DNA of 64,000 bases, taken from positions 1-64,000 of the forward strand of contig CAIUHP010000081.1 in assembly GCA_903899015.1 (NCBI GenBank), given 5' to 3'. The notes beneath the pieces were generated by a model. It was not told the origin of the DNA and did no database searches. It was given only the letters and a program-made list of their open reading frames with translations. Every line of letters begins with the position of its first letter. Position 1 is the stretch's first letter. Below are positions 8,991 to 18,726 of this stretch, piece after piece. A program made the position numbers and the translations under genes. The DNA is from an uncultured Armatimonadota bacterium. GTDB taxonomy: Bacteria > Armatimonadota > Fimbriimonadia > Fimbriimonadales > Fimbriimonadaceae.

Positions 8991-10022
8991 CTAGTCCTCA
9001 AATGTGAAGACAACCTTACCGGCTTTTCCTGCTTTCATCAATTCCATCGCATCCTGGAACTCCGTGTAGTGCATCTTGTGCGTGATTACGGGAGCTAAAT
9101 TAAGCTTTCCGCTCTTGAGCAGTTCACCCATTTGGTCCCAAGTCTGCCAGATATTTCTTCCGACAATGCCTTGGATATTGATGCCCTTAAAGATCACCGC
9201 GTTCATGTCCACCGTTTGGTTTGGATTGCCATAAACCCCAAGTAGGCTGATTCGCCCTCCCGGTCGGGTGCTTTGCACCGCTAGCTCGAGAGAAGATGGA
9301 TGACCGGACATTTCTAACGTGGCGTCAACTCCACCAGGGGCTTCCTTTTCGATGATTGCAGCCCAATCAGAATCGGCAGGCGAAATAATTCGGTCGGCGC
9401 CTACCTTCTCGGCAAGCTCCATTCGGTAGGGACTGACTTCGGTGACGATAACTTTGGCGGCTCCGGCTGCTTTACACACGCTAACCGCGAAAAGTCCGAT
9501 TGGTCCCATTCCGGTAATCAGAACCGTCTGCCCTTTAAGAGGACCCGCCATCGCGGTGTGGACTGCGTTTCCTAACGCATCCTGAAAGGAAGCGATTTCT
9601 TTGGGAACTGATCGATCCGTTGGACGTGCATTTTGCCAAGGGATCACGACGTGGGAGGCAAAACCACCATCAACATCGACACCCAAGATCTTAGTGTTGA
9701 TACAGACATGACCTTGACCGTTGAGACATTGCTTGCAGTGTCCACAGACGATGTGCGATTCACTGGCGACAAAATCGCCTACTTTGCGATCGGTAACACC
9801 CTCTCCAACTGCTTCGATGGTGCCACAGAACTCGTGCCCGATAATGCGAGGAGGGTGAATTCGACCCGCAGCCCATTGGTCCCAAGAATAGATGTGAAGG
9901 TCCGTTCCGCAAACAGAAGCCGCTTCGAGCTTCAGCTTGACTTCGCCAGGACCGACTTGTGGTTCGTCAACTTCAACAATCTCAACACCCGGGGCAGGCC
10001 GCATTTTGGCGATCGCTTTCAC
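8991..10022 (-). CDS. tdh: L-threonine 3-dehydrogenase
   Basis: Zinc- and NAD-dependent oxidation of threonine to 2-amino-3-ketobutyrate, leading to glycine and acetyl-CoA. The 343-aa length matches the family. Seen are the catalytic zinc ligand C38 in SVCGTDLHIYSWDQWA, GHEFCGTIEAVGEGV, the four-cysteine structural zinc loop (HIVCGHCKQCLNGQGHVC), and the nucleotide-binding ITGMGPIGLFAVSVC motif. The SWDQWA and NIWQTWDQM segments separate it from generic alcohol dehydrogenases. It likely heads the minus-strand operon with the TPR gene. Glycine from this route could feed the cleavage system encoded at 34-37 kb. Confidence 0.95.
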   Translation of the reverse strand: MKAIAKMRPAPGVEIVEVDEPQVGPGEVKLKLEAASVCGTDLHIYSWDQWAAGRIHPPRIIGHEFCGTIEAVGEGVTDRKVGDFVASESHIVCGHCKQCLNGQGHVCINTKILGVDVDGGFASHVVIPWQNARPTDRSVPKEIASFQDALGNAVHTAMAGPLKGQTVLITGMGPIGLFAVSVCKAAGAAKVIVTEVSPYRMELAEKVGADRIISPADSDWAAIIEKEAPGGVDATLEMSGHPSSLELAVQSTRPGGRISLLGVYGNPNQTVDMNAVIFKGINIQGIVGRNIWQTWDQMGELLKSGKLNLAPVITHKMHYTEFQDAMELMKAGKAGKVVFTFED

Positions 10023-10172
10023 GCCTTGGAAGGTACCCGAGGAAGACTTCAGTTGGCAGTGAGAACCCTAAATGCCCGATAAAACGCATAGCCGAAGATT
10101 CGTCAACTCTGAATATGCGCTAGCTAGGCTAAAAGTGGTAAAAGCTCCCTGTATCCAGTTGGTTTTTAACAC

Positions 10173-12359
10173 ATGATGTCCCGGCGATCCATTCTTTTTT
10201 CCCTCGCGTTGCTCGTCTCTGGAGTCGGATTTGGTCAGGCATTGCCTAAATCTGACATTCCGATTCAGCGATTCTATCAATATCCACTCATCAACGGACG
10301 TAGTCCTTCGGCGCCCGCAATGTCCCCAAACGGAGCACAAATTGCTTTTGGCTGGAATCAGACTGGCGAACGAAAATTGGATCTGTGGGTTATGGACTAT
10401 CCCGGCGGAGAGAAAAAACGCATCGTCGAAGCTGCGAAAATTCAGGATTTCCCTCGTCAAGATGACGCTCGAACCGATCTTGAGAAAAAGGAAGCAGCTC
10501 TCTATGACGGGGGTATTTCTGGAGCCCAATGGTCGCCCGATTCCAAGCAGATCATGTTCTCGTATAAGGGGAGAACTTTCTTAGTCGCTCCTAATGGAGA
10601 TGACCTTCATCCCATTTTTGATGGACAGATGCCAATGTCGGGAGCTCAGTTCTCTCCAGACGGCAAATATATCTCTTACTCCAATGGTCAAAATGTTTTT
10701 CGCCTCGACCGAAAAACCGGTGCCGTTAAACAATTAACTTTTGTCTCCAAAGCCAACACCTCGGTAGAGGGGCATGAATGGTCTCCTGACGGCAAAAACT
10801 TGCTTATCAATTGGGGAGATTCTAGCAAGACGGGCCATCACGTTATGATGGATTTCAGTAAGGATCGAGCGACCGTTGTGAACATTCAGCGTGAATGGAA
10901 CGGTGACCAGGACATCGATACGCAGGTCGGAATCGTTCCCGCCGACGGTGGGATCATTCGCTTCGTCTCCGGACTCCCTCGCTATATGTGGATGCTCAAC
11001 GCTAGTTGGGCTCCCGACTCATCCAGTGTGTTAGTCGGCTGGATCAAAGACGATTTCCAGGCGTTTACGATCTCGAAAATCAATCCTAGTGACGCCACCA
11101 AGACCGATATTTATACTGAGAAGGCTCCTAAAAACTATATTCCCGACTGGAGACCCGTTATTTGGAAACGGGATTCGAAATCGATTTTGTTCGGCACGGA
11201 CATCATCGATAACAAATTCACTTTTCGTTCTGTGATGCAGATGGATGCTGACGGCAAGAACCTTAAGAAGTTCTTCTCCGAGCACTTCGATGTTGCGGCG
11301 CTTGGCCGACCCAAGAATAGCGACCGTATTTTCCTCAGCACACTCGCTCACAGTGGCCTGAAGAGTGAAATCACCATTGTTGAGCCAAACGGCAAGCGAA
11401 CCGAGCACATTGTGATGCCAGACGGCATGTCCACTCCAAAGCAGTTCGATGCGTTGTCTTTACCTTTGGTCAGCGATGACGGAACCAAGGTCGCAACGAT
11501 GGCGAGTGATCGAACCATTAATCCCGAACTTTATTCCGTTGAACCTCAAATTCATCGACTCACAAAGAGCCAACTGCCTCAATTTAATGAGATTAAGTGG
11601 GCCGATTTCAAAGAGGTCACCTTCAAAGCTCCCGACGGAGAGACCATTCATGGCTTGCTTATCACGAAGCCTGGCCTGGATATGACGAAGAAGCATCCTG
11701 CGTTTGTTTCAAACATCTATGCCAATTCTGCGAAAGCCGATTGGGGCGGGTTCATGGAGAACTATGCTGCCATCAATCTCGACATGGTTGTTCTCTGCGT
11801 AGACTTCCGCGCGAGTTGGGGTTATGGCGGCGAATTTAACAGTGGCTACTACCGAAAAATGGGGATTGTCGACGCGGATGAAGCGGTTGCGGCGAAGAAT
11901 TACCTAGCCTCCCTCCCATACGTGCGTGATGACCGCGTCGGAATTTGGGGCTGGAGTTACGGAGGCTATCTCACCTGCATGACTCTTCTGACCAAGCCTG
12001 GCGTCTTCCACACCGGAGTCGCAGTCGCATCTGTAACCGATTGGAAGAGCTACAACGAATGGTATACACGACGTCGATTGGGATTGGCCAAGGATGATCC
12101 CAAGATCTTTGAACAGACTTCACCGATTACATATGCTGCCGGTCTCCAAGACAATCTTCTACTTGTTCATGGCATCCTTGACGACAACGTTTTGTTCCAA
12201 GACACGGCTCGTCTGATTCAAAGACTGATCGATAATGGCAAGTATTTTGACGAGATGACCTATCCCAGAGACGATCACAGCATCGGCAAAGAAACGAGCC
12301 GCCCCCACGTCATGGGGCGCATTCTTGGGTATCTCTATAATCAGCTAAACAAGCCCTGA
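10173..12359 (+). CDS. S9 family prolyl oligopeptidase-like serine peptidase
   Basis: A signal peptide (MMSRRSILFSLALLVSGVGFG) suggests export. Residues 30-450 carry WD40/TolB-like propeller strands (SPDSKQIMFSYKG, SPDGKYISYSNG, SPDGKNLLINWG). The C-terminal alpha/beta-hydrolase domain has the nucleophile S595 in GWSYGGY, D670 in HGILDDNV and H702 in DDHSI, a complete S9 triad. It is 728 aa, normal for DPP IV/acylaminoacyl-peptidase relatives, and probably trims short or proline-containing peptides in the envelope. The gene is divergent from tdh and stands alone. Confidence 0.93.
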   Translation: MMSRRSILFSLALLVSGVGFGQALPKSDIPIQRFYQYPLINGRSPSAPAMSPNGAQIAFGWNQTGERKLDLWVMDYPGGEKKRIVEAAKIQDFPRQDDARTDLEKKEAALYDGGISGAQWSPDSKQIMFSYKGRTFLVAPNGDDLHPIFDGQMPMSGAQFSPDGKYISYSNGQNVFRLDRKTGAVKQLTFVSKANTSVEGHEWSPDGKNLLINWGDSSKTGHHVMMDFSKDRATVVNIQREWNGDQDIDTQVGIVPADGGIIRFVSGLPRYMWMLNASWAPDSSSVLVGWIKDDFQAFTISKINPSDATKTDIYTEKAPKNYIPDWRPVIWKRDSKSILFGTDIIDNKFTFRSVMQMDADGKNLKKFFSEHFDVAALGRPKNSDRIFLSTLAHSGLKSEITIVEPNGKRTEHIVMPDGMSTPKQFDALSLPLVSDDGTKVATMASDRTINPELYSVEPQIHRLTKSQLPQFNEIKWADFKEVTFKAPDGETIHGLLITKPGLDMTKKHPAFVSNIYANSAKADWGGFMENYAAINLDMVVLCVDFRASWGYGGEFNSGYYRKMGIVDADEAVAAKNYLASLPYVRDDRVGIWGWSYGGYLTCMTLLTKPGVFHTGVAVASVTDWKSYNEWYTRRRLGLAKDDPKIFEQTSPITYAAGLQDNLLLVHGILDDNVLFQDTARLIQRLIDNGKYFDEMTYPRDDHSIGKETSRPHVMGRILGYLYNQLNKP

Positions 12360-12444
12360 TTGAATTGGGTGCTGTTTCCAAGGAAGCGGCACCTAGTTCT
12401 AGTGTAAAAATATCCTCTCCGAATTAAAAAGTCATGACCGCGCG

Positions 12445-13143
12445 ATGAGCAATATTTACGAACTGGGCCAAAAATTGGCGCACATCCTTGGCTGGAAAAG
12501 GAAATTGCGAATCAGTGGATTCTCGAATTCGCGCCAATATTGGGAAGAGCGCTATCGAGCGGGGGGAACTTCAGGTTCCGGGTCTTACGGGCGGCTGGCT
12601 AAGTTCAAGTCTGAAGTACTTAACGAATTTGTTCGCACCCATTCTATTCAGTCGGTCATCGAGTTCGGCTGTGGCGACGGTAACCAACTTCTTTACATGA
12701 ATTATCCGACCTATGTAGGAATTGATGTCTCGGCCGATGCCGTAGCGAGAGCCGCAAAAAAGTTTCGGCGCGATTTATCCAAGAAATTCCTGCTCATCGG
12801 ATCTCCCGAATTCGACCGAAGCGAGTTGCGCGTCGGAAACGACCTATCACTTTCTCTTGACGTGATTTACCATCTCGTTGAAGATGAGATCTTTCACGCT
12901 TATATGGCGGATCTGTTCCGAGCATCGAAGAAGTTCGTCATTGTCTATGCTTCGAATATGGATACCCAAGCGGAAAGTCACGTCCGACATCGTAAATTCA
13001 CGGATTGGGTGGAAACAAATGCCCCGGATTGGAGCTTAATCGACATGATCAAGAATCGTTATCCATACGATCCTGAAAAACCTGACGAAACGTCTTGGGC
13101 TGATTTCTACATCTTTCAGCGAAATCAGAACGCGATCGGATGA
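12445..13143 (+). CDS. Class I SAM-dependent methyltransferase
   Basis: The 232-aa protein has a clear Rossmann motif I, SVIEFGCGDGNQLLYM (about residues 71-86), followed by VGIDVSADAVARA and the SLDVIYHLVEDEIF segment, typical of class I methyltransferases that modify small molecules or sugars. Its last four bases overlap the start of the glycosyltransferase gene (ATGA), so the two are translationally coupled. With the glycosyltransferases behind it, a role in methylating a surface glycan or glycolipid is a reasonable inference. Substrate is unknown. Confidence 0.87.
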   Translation: MSNIYELGQKLAHILGWKRKLRISGFSNSRQYWEERYRAGGTSGSGSYGRLAKFKSEVLNEFVRTHSIQSVIEFGCGDGNQLLYMNYPTYVGIDVSADAVARAAKKFRRDLSKKFLLIGSPEFDRSELRVGNDLSLSLDVIYHLVEDEIFHAYMADLFRASKKFVIVYASNMDTQAESHVRHRKFTDWVETNAPDWSLIDMIKNRYPYDPEKPDETSWADFYIFQRNQNAIG

Positions 13144-14318
13144 GTCGCCAGAATCCAATTCGAGCCATGGTGCTCATGCCACGATATCTTTCGGCCAGTG
13201 AGCCTTGGCTGTTGGCTTCCATACAGGGGCTTGGTGATGAGGTCGTGGGAATCGCTGGCCGATCCATAGCAGATCAAACTGCCTTTGATCGACTCATCGG
13301 TATGCCTCTCTTCTTTCGACTAAGGAGCAGGAATGTTATCCATCGAATCTTGCCCAAGAGCTTACGCCGCTTCAGTCCCTATCGGGGCGACCAAATACTT
13401 AAACGGGCCATCGAACAGACTCAGGCGAATTGCGTTCTTTGTCATTTTGGAACGATGGCACTTGATCACGAGCAGTTATGGAATGAGATAGAACTTCCGC
13501 TTTATGTCCATTTCCATGGCTTCGACACCATGTTTGATCTCCGAGATCCGCAGGACCCTTCACGGATGGCTCACAGCCAGGACTATCAGTCTCGGATTGT
13601 TCGACTGTCGCATCGAGCTACGTTCATCACTAATTCGAAATTCACAGCTGACCGATTAATTCAAGGTGGGGTCGATCGTAATCGCATCATCGTCAAGTAT
13701 CTTGGCGTTCCGATTTCAGATCGCCCAGCGGTGCATTCTGCCAAGGATGTTCCGACCATCGTTTCCGTTGGCCGTTTTGTCGATTGCAAGGGAATGGAAC
13801 TCACGGTCAAGGCTTTTGCCCAGCTACGAGCCAAGGGCGTGAGAGCGAGGCTCGTGATTGTGGGGGATGGAAGCGAACGGCCCACCATCGAGCAAGCGAT
13901 TACTGAATCTGGATGCAGCGAAGATATCGACCTATTAGGTTGGAAATCGAGTGAAGAAGTCCGAGATATCTTGCGACATGCCGATATATTCACGATTCAT
14001 AACCGAGTGGGGCCCCGAACGCGGCAAGAAGAAGCCCTTAACTTAAGCGTGATTGAAGCCATGGCTTTGGGACTCCCGGTTGTGAGCACGAAAAGTGGTG
14101 GAGTGGTTGAAACAGTCGTCGATGGAGAAACCGGATTACTGGGCGAGCCGGGAGATATTGAAACTCAGGCTATGTCGCTCGAAAGGCTGGTGATCGATGC
14201 TGAACTGCGGCAATCCATGGGCTTAAGCGCTCGCGAAAGGGCGATTCGATTCTTTTCGGTTGAACAAGAACTCAAAGCCTATCGAGAAATTCTCGCTTCA
14301 GGATTCCACTCAGGCTAA
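13140..14318 (+). CDS. Glycosyltransferase family 4 protein
   Basis: GT-B fold enzyme of 392 aa. The C-terminal half has the GT4 pattern: VPTIVSVGRFVDCKGMELTV, LVIVGDGSERPTIEQ, IDLLGWKSSEEVRDIL and the sugar-nucleotide binding EALNLSVIEAMALGLPVVST with the EX7E glutamates. It acts in the cytosol, transferring a sugar to a glycan or lipid acceptor. Start ATG overlaps the methyltransferase stop. The 5' third (HFHGFDTMFDL) is the variable acceptor domain. Probably part of a small exopolysaccharide or lipid glycosylation set with its neighbours. Confidence 0.92.
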   Translation: MSRQNPIRAMVLMPRYLSASEPWLLASIQGLGDEVVGIAGRSIADQTAFDRLIGMPLFFRLRSRNVIHRILPKSLRRFSPYRGDQILKRAIEQTQANCVLCHFGTMALDHEQLWNEIELPLYVHFHGFDTMFDLRDPQDPSRMAHSQDYQSRIVRLSHRATFITNSKFTADRLIQGGVDRNRIIVKYLGVPISDRPAVHSAKDVPTIVSVGRFVDCKGMELTVKAFAQLRAKGVRARLVIVGDGSERPTIEQAITESGCSEDIDLLGWKSSEEVRDILRHADIFTIHNRVGPRTRQEEALNLSVIEAMALGLPVVSTKSGGVVETVVDGETGLLGEPGDIETQAMSLERLVIDAELRQSMGLSARERAIRFFSVEQELKAYREILASGFHSG

Positions 14319-14356
14319 TTTACGAATCGTTAGGTTCTCCGGTACCCTAAGCTCGC

Positions 14357-15244
14357 ATGAAGCGCATTGTCTACACGATTGCCATTGGCAAGCCTAAGTT
14401 CGCCGAATGCGCCCTTGGACTTGGAAGGTCGCTAAGGCTGATTGGCGATGAAACCGAGCGCATCGTGATTACCGATCAGCCTGATTATCCTTGGCTGAAG
14501 AGTTTTGACAAGGTGATTAAACCCGTTGAACCGTTTGAATGGACGATGCTTAGCAAATTAAGCGCACTAGAAAGAACCGACGCCGACCAGGTTCTTTTTA
14601 TTGATTGCGATTGCCTAGCCTTTCAGCGACTCGACACGATTTTTGATTACTGTCAGGGCAAGGGTCTTTGTGTGCAAGGGAAAGCCATTTCCAGTGGAGA
14701 TTGGTACGGAAACGTTGAGGGCCACCTCAAAAAACATGGAGTCGATTGGCTCCCTCAATTTAACGGGGGAATGATTTACTACGAGCGCACTCCTCAATGC
14801 CAAAAGATGATTCAACTCTGCTATGAACTCGCACGAGGGGCAAAGGATTCCGGATTTGGTTATGAAAGCGCACTGATTCCGGAGGAGCCTTATGTCGCGG
14901 TCGCGATTGCCAAGGAAGGGGTTGATCAGAATGGCAACGCGCACCTGATTCCTGATACCAAGGACTTCACGAACTCGGCAACGGGTTTGATCGGAAAGCT
15001 AAAGTTGGACGTCATGGCAAATCAGTGCGAATATGTTTGCCGGCGCTTCGACGTGAAATTTGTTCGCCCGATCCTGTTTCATGCTTCCCGATACAATATT
15101 TACGCTACCTATTGGAAGCAACTCGATCGACTCCGGGCACTTGAAGAATATGAATCCAAGCATCCTTTTGGATATATGTCTCCCATCCAAAAACTCGAGC
15201 GATCGATCAATCGTCGATATTTGAAGTGGATTCGCAAGAAATAG
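14357..15244 (+). CDS. GT-A fold glycosyltransferase-like protein
   Basis: The 295-aa protein starts MKRIVYTIAIGKPKFAECALGLGRSL and carries the metal-binding acidic motif QVLFIDCDCLAF (residues about 80-91) followed later by FNGGMIYYERT, an arrangement seen in GT8-like GT-A transferases. There is no signal peptide or membrane span. It lies 38 bases after the GT4 gene. A TACCCT box at 14343-14348, 8 bases before the ATG, could be a -10 element for a leaderless message. The pair with the GT4 enzyme suggests glycan assembly. Exact family is uncertain. Confidence 0.78.
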   Translation: MKRIVYTIAIGKPKFAECALGLGRSLRLIGDETERIVITDQPDYPWLKSFDKVIKPVEPFEWTMLSKLSALERTDADQVLFIDCDCLAFQRLDTIFDYCQGKGLCVQGKAISSGDWYGNVEGHLKKHGVDWLPQFNGGMIYYERTPQCQKMIQLCYELARGAKDSGFGYESALIPEEPYVAVAIAKEGVDQNGNAHLIPDTKDFTNSATGLIGKLKLDVMANQCEYVCRRFDVKFVRPILFHASRYNIYATYWKQLDRLRALEEYESKHPFGYMSPIQKLERSINRRYLKWIRKK

Positions 15245-15260
15245 GGGCGTCCTAAAACAA

Positions 15261-15292
15261 AAAAGACTGGCGATCAAAATCACCAGTCTTTT
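15261..15292. terminator. Bidirectional rho-independent terminator
   Basis: A 14-bp stem with one mismatch (AAAAGACTGG opposite CCAGTCTTTT) has A-rich and T-rich flanks on both sides. It separates the glycosyltransferase operon on the plus strand from the convergent gene ending at 15315. Confidence 0.85.
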
Positions 15293-15314
15293 GTGGTTAG
15301 GCTTAAAGCCTAGT

Positions 15315-15950
15315 CTATTCTGCGAATTCAGCGCCGAGTTCGATCTCTGGTTCCATCTCTGGCTCCGCTTCGATCTCAACTACACCTTTCGCTCGGCTTG
15401 GGCGCTTCTTTGGTCCGCCGATTCCCATTTCGATTCCGACCGCGCCTTCGGTGAAGCTGGCCTTAATCTTGATGCGACGACTGATATCGTTACCGCTGAC
15501 GGTGTTCCAGTTAGCTCGGTCGAGAGCCCACTGCCAACCAATATCGGTGCTGGCGTAAACAAATTCAACGCCTTCTTGGAGAATATCGCTCAACACGACT
15601 TTGAGGTCATCTCGTTTGGCAAGAACCTGTTCGCCCGCGCTCAGGTTTGGAGTGAGGCCAACGGTTACGATAACCGGCTCCTCTTCAACAGTCGATTTCG
15701 TGGTTCTCTTTGGCGCATTGTGTTCAATCGCCTCATTGACCATTTCGATCTGTGTGATCATCGAGTGCGTGAGCTTTTGGTAGTCTTCTGGCCACGTGAA
15801 CTGCTCGCCTTCGTAAATCGCAATTGCGTGTCGGCCAGTTACGGAAAGAGCGGTTGCGATGAGGGCAGCGTCAGCGGCCAGCAACTTGGGCTGTGTCTTT
15901 CGGATCTGGTCCAGAGCGCTTTCTAGTTTCGTAAGTTGGATGGTGATCAA
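15315..15950 (-). CDS. Hypothetical protein with acidic tail (211 aa)
   Basis: No known family is recognised. The first 80 residues are helical, the middle forms strands (EEPVIVTVGLTPNLSAG), and the last 35 residues are very Glu/Pro-rich (EIEAEPEMEPEIELGAEFAE), suggesting an unstructured acidic tail. No signal peptide. It is transcribed alone between the bidirectional terminator and the divergent BMP lipoprotein gene. Coding potential is supported by length and by codon-position bias; function is unknown. Confidence 0.75.
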   Translation of the reverse strand: MITIQLTKLESALDQIRKTQPKLLAADAALIATALSVTGRHAIAIYEGEQFTWPEDYQKLTHSMITQIEMVNEAIEHNAPKRTTKSTVEEEPVIVTVGLTPNLSAGEQVLAKRDDLKVVLSDILQEGVEFVYASTDIGWQWALDRANWNTVSGNDISRRIKIKASFTEGAVGIEMGIGGPKKRPSRAKGVVEIEAEPEMEPEIELGAEFAE

Positions 15951-16073
15951 ACGTGCGGTCTCCTAAATCGGATGGCAAACATGATGGACACGTAGTCCAT
16001 GAGCCATAATCACGCAGTTTACCCGGCAACGGGCTTGCACTTGGTAAGACTGTGTCCTAACGGAGGCTATGTA

Positions 16074-17135
16074 GTGAGGATTCGTAATTTCGTATGGCTT
16101 TTTGCAGCGTTTGCAGTGATTGGTTGTGGTTCGGGCGGAGATAATCAGGCTTCATCATCTTCAGGTGGAACCGATAGTCCATCGGCTGAAAAGAAAATGT
16201 TAGTCGGTGTCGTTTTCGACAGCGGCGGAATCGGCGACAAATCTTTCAACGACAGCGCAAATGCGGGTGTCCAGAAAGCAGCCAAAGAGTTAGGCGTTGA
16301 AGTCAAAACCGCGGACAGTAAGAGCGAAAAAGACTACGAAACTAACCTTGAAGGATTGGCAGAAAAAGGCTGCGGAGTGATTTTCGCGGTCGGTTTCAAG
16401 CAAGAAAGCGCACTCAAAGTTGTTGCACCGAAGTATCCCAAGATCTCTTTTGCCATCATTGACGACGTTGTCACCCTCCCCAACGTGCGCTCTTTGGTTT
16501 TCGCAGAAGAGCAGGGAAGCTTCCTGGCTGGCTATCTTGCCGCACTTGTTAGCAAAACTGGCAAAATCGGTTTTGTAGGTGGAGAGACGAGTCCGCTCAT
16601 TAAGAAATTTGAGTCGGGATATGTGGCCGGTGCAAAAACCGCGCGCGCTGACATCGACACCTCTGGCATCAAATACACCGAAAGCTGGGACGACACCAGT
16701 CTAGGCAAGTTGTCTGCTGCGTCTCTCTTTTCAGGTGGCTGTGATATCGTCTACCATGCTGCAGGCCGCTGTGGACTCGGTGTAATTTCGGCGGCAAAAG
16801 ATGCCAATAAATTCGCGATTGGCGTCGATTCCAACCAAGATGGAGAAGCTCCTGGTAACGTTCTGACGTCCATGATCAAGCGAGTAGATGTGTCGGTCTT
16901 CGACACGATTAAGGATGTAAAAGACGGCAAATTCACTGCCGACGTGCATCGGTTTGATCTTAAGTCCGAAGGGGTTGGATTATCTGATTTCCAATATACG
17001 AAGGACAAGATTGGAGATGCAAACTTGAAGAAGGTCGCCGACATCTCTAAACAGATCGTCGAGGGCAAGGTCAAAGTTCCTGCAACCGATGCTGAACTGA
17101 AGACCTACCTCGCGGGCCTGAAAAAGACTCCCTAA
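16074..17135 (+). CDS. BMP family substrate-binding lipoprotein
   Basis: Basic membrane protein/PnrA-type solute-binding protein, usually the nucleoside receptor of an ABC importer. The best start is GTG at 16074, preceded by CGGAGG at 16061-16066; this places a signal peptide and lipobox FAVIGC at the right distance, with the mature protein tethered at the cysteine. The family signature VGVVFDSGGIGDKSFNDSA follows, then KIGFVGGETSPLIKKFESGY and DIVYHAAGRCGLGV. No permease or ATPase genes are adjacent, so its transporter must be encoded elsewhere. A longer reading frame begins at 15999 but has no ribosome site. Confidence 0.9.
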   Translation: MRIRNFVWLFAAFAVIGCGSGGDNQASSSSGGTDSPSAEKKMLVGVVFDSGGIGDKSFNDSANAGVQKAAKELGVEVKTADSKSEKDYETNLEGLAEKGCGVIFAVGFKQESALKVVAPKYPKISFAIIDDVVTLPNVRSLVFAEEQGSFLAGYLAALVSKTGKIGFVGGETSPLIKKFESGYVAGAKTARADIDTSGIKYTESWDDTSLGKLSAASLFSGGCDIVYHAAGRCGLGVISAAKDANKFAIGVDSNQDGEAPGNVLTSMIKRVDVSVFDTIKDVKDGKFTADVHRFDLKSEGVGLSDFQYTKDKIGDANLKKVADISKQIVEGKVKVPATDAELKTYLAGLKKTP

Positions 17136-17232
17136 GAAATAGAGTTGATTGGAGGCTGGGGCGATCTTAGAATCGTCTCAACCTCTATCTTTGGGAGACG
17201 TTTTGCCTAGTGTATACGTACTGAAGTGACTA

Positions 17233-17940
17233 GTGATGCTCATTGCTCAACTCTCGTTAATGCTGGTGGCTCAAGGAAGCGAGCACTCGATCATGGACTA
17301 TGTCCAGACCAGCCTAAAAGATTTTTCGGTAACCGCTCGAGTCCTCAGCGTCGATCAGCGTGAGCTTAAAAAGATCCGTAAGGATTACGCTCAGAACTAC
17401 ACGTTTGACAAGTCACAGGTGTACTTCAAGGATCCGTTTAAGCTGCGAGTCGATTCAACGGTTGAAGATACAACCGTTTCCCTCACCTATAACGGATTCA
17501 AAATGAAGATCAAAGCGCCGGGCGTGTCTTCTCGTCAAGATCTGACTGAGGAGCCTCTGCGCCGTGAAACCGTCATGGATTTCGGCGTACTCGTTCCTAG
17601 TCTTTTTCAAGGCTGCTACAACGCACGATTCGTTCGAATGGATCGAGAAACAGGGCATCCGGTTTTTGACATCACGTTCGTGGATAAGACCGAGCAGGCT
17701 CGATATCGAATCTGGATCGACCCAGTTCATAAGGTACTCACCAAGCGAGAATGGTACAACCGCTACGGTAGCCAGATGGCAACGTTCTATTACGAGAACC
17801 CCAAAGAGTCCAACGGAGTCTGGATCCCTTCCAAGATTTCGGTGTGGAATGTCGACAACAAGTTAGGTGGCGCCACCAGCTACGATTCGATCAAAGCAAA
17901 TGTTGGCCTGTCTGACACGTTGTTCAACACCGGTCGCTAG
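17233..17940 (+). CDS. LolA-like exported protein
   Basis: An N-terminal hydrophobic segment (MMLIAQLSLMLVAQG) indicates export. The rest is a half-barrel-like series of strands, with FKDPFKLRVDSTVEDTTVSLTYNG and RYRIWIDPVHKVLTKREWYNRYGSQMATFYYEN strongly resembling LolA/outer-membrane lipoprotein-sorting relatives. The reading frame opens with GTG at 17233 and ATG at 17236; either may be used. The upstream 97 bases after the BMP gene give room for a promoter. Likely periplasmic; whether it carries lipoproteins is inferred from fold resemblance only. Confidence 0.72.
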   Translation: MMLIAQLSLMLVAQGSEHSIMDYVQTSLKDFSVTARVLSVDQRELKKIRKDYAQNYTFDKSQVYFKDPFKLRVDSTVEDTTVSLTYNGFKMKIKAPGVSSRQDLTEEPLRRETVMDFGVLVPSLFQGCYNARFVRMDRETGHPVFDITFVDKTEQARYRIWIDPVHKVLTKREWYNRYGSQMATFYYENPKESNGVWIPSKISVWNVDNKLGGATSYDSIKANVGLSDTLFNTGR

Positions 17941-18273
17941 TCTCGTAGACCGTATTCGGAATGCCTCTGCGGTTGCGTAACCGACGGTGCAAGACCCGTC
18001 GTGTTACGACCGGCAATTTAGTCGTCAGGGATAGTTGTCGACCGAATTCATCACCAGGCGCCAAATCACAATTAGCATCGCGTCGAAAGTGCGAAAATTG
18101 CAAAATCCGGAGCTTCGCTCCGGGTTTCAGCATTCTAACCGCCATCGGGGTCGGGCGTGTTTGCGTATGAGTATCGGACTTGGTTGTGCTCCGAACCACC
18201 AACGCTCACTCCACCGAATAGAAAAGGTTGATACCTGCAACTGTTGGGCAGGGAGGACCTTGCCCACTACCAC
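17941..18273. other. Intergenic stretch with small hairpins
   Basis: A 333-base gap between two convergent genes. A perfect hairpin CCGGAGC-TTC-GCTCCGG lies at about 18106-18122 and a weaker GGGCAGG/CCTTGCCC hairpin near 18246-18265. No tRNA, no long ORF with a ribosome site and no recognisable RNA family was seen. Confidence 0.5.
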
Positions 18274-18573
18274 TTAGGTGCTGGGCGTGACGGGGGCAGG
18301 TGTCGATTCGGCTACGGTAGGGGACTCGGCGGGAGTGGAAACGGAATCGGACTTCGTTTCGGTTTTGGATTCTGATTTGGCAGAGGCGCCGGACGACTTG
18401 TAGTCGTTGATATGGAAGCCTGATCCTTTAAACATCACCGCGATGGGCTGGATGATTCTTTTGACAGTGCCGTTGGAGCCACAAAGGCACGTCTCCAACG
18501 CGTTCTCCGTGATTCTCTGATCAATTTCAAATTGCTTATTACAGCTGCTGCACTCGTAAACATAGGTCGGCAT
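18274..18573 (-). CDS. FmdB family zinc-ribbon protein
   Basis: The start is taken at the ATG at 18573, giving MPTYVYECSSCNKQFEIDQR, the classic FmdB opening with the first CxxC pair; the second Cys pair is represented by CLCG at about residues 31-34. The core is followed by VKRIIQPIAVMFKGSGFHINDY, which is diagnostic. The C-terminal 45 residues are low-complexity Ser/Thr/Pro/Ala. FmdB-type proteins are small zinc-ribbon proteins of unclear, possibly regulatory, function. Upstream in-frame codons from 18642 lack family similarity. Confidence 0.9.
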   Translation of the reverse strand: MPTYVYECSSCNKQFEIDQRITENALETCLCGSNGTVKRIIQPIAVMFKGSGFHINDYKSSGASAKSESKTETKSDSVSTPAESPTVAESTPAPVTPST

Positions 18574-18726
18574 ACGTTTTCTATTTTGACACCGATTGAA
18601 GGCATCCATCCACCACCATTCCATGCATGTGTTTAGTCGCACTTGCGAAATTTACGGGGCGTCTGAAACTAGCTTAGACGGGTAATCTCTGTGCGCCTCA
18701 GTGGAACTGGGATTTGCAGATCAAAA

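Noticed and set aside
17941-18273. 6S, tmRNA, SRP or RNase P RNA
   Set aside because: None of the hallmark sequence blocks of these RNAs is present; the hairpins are short.
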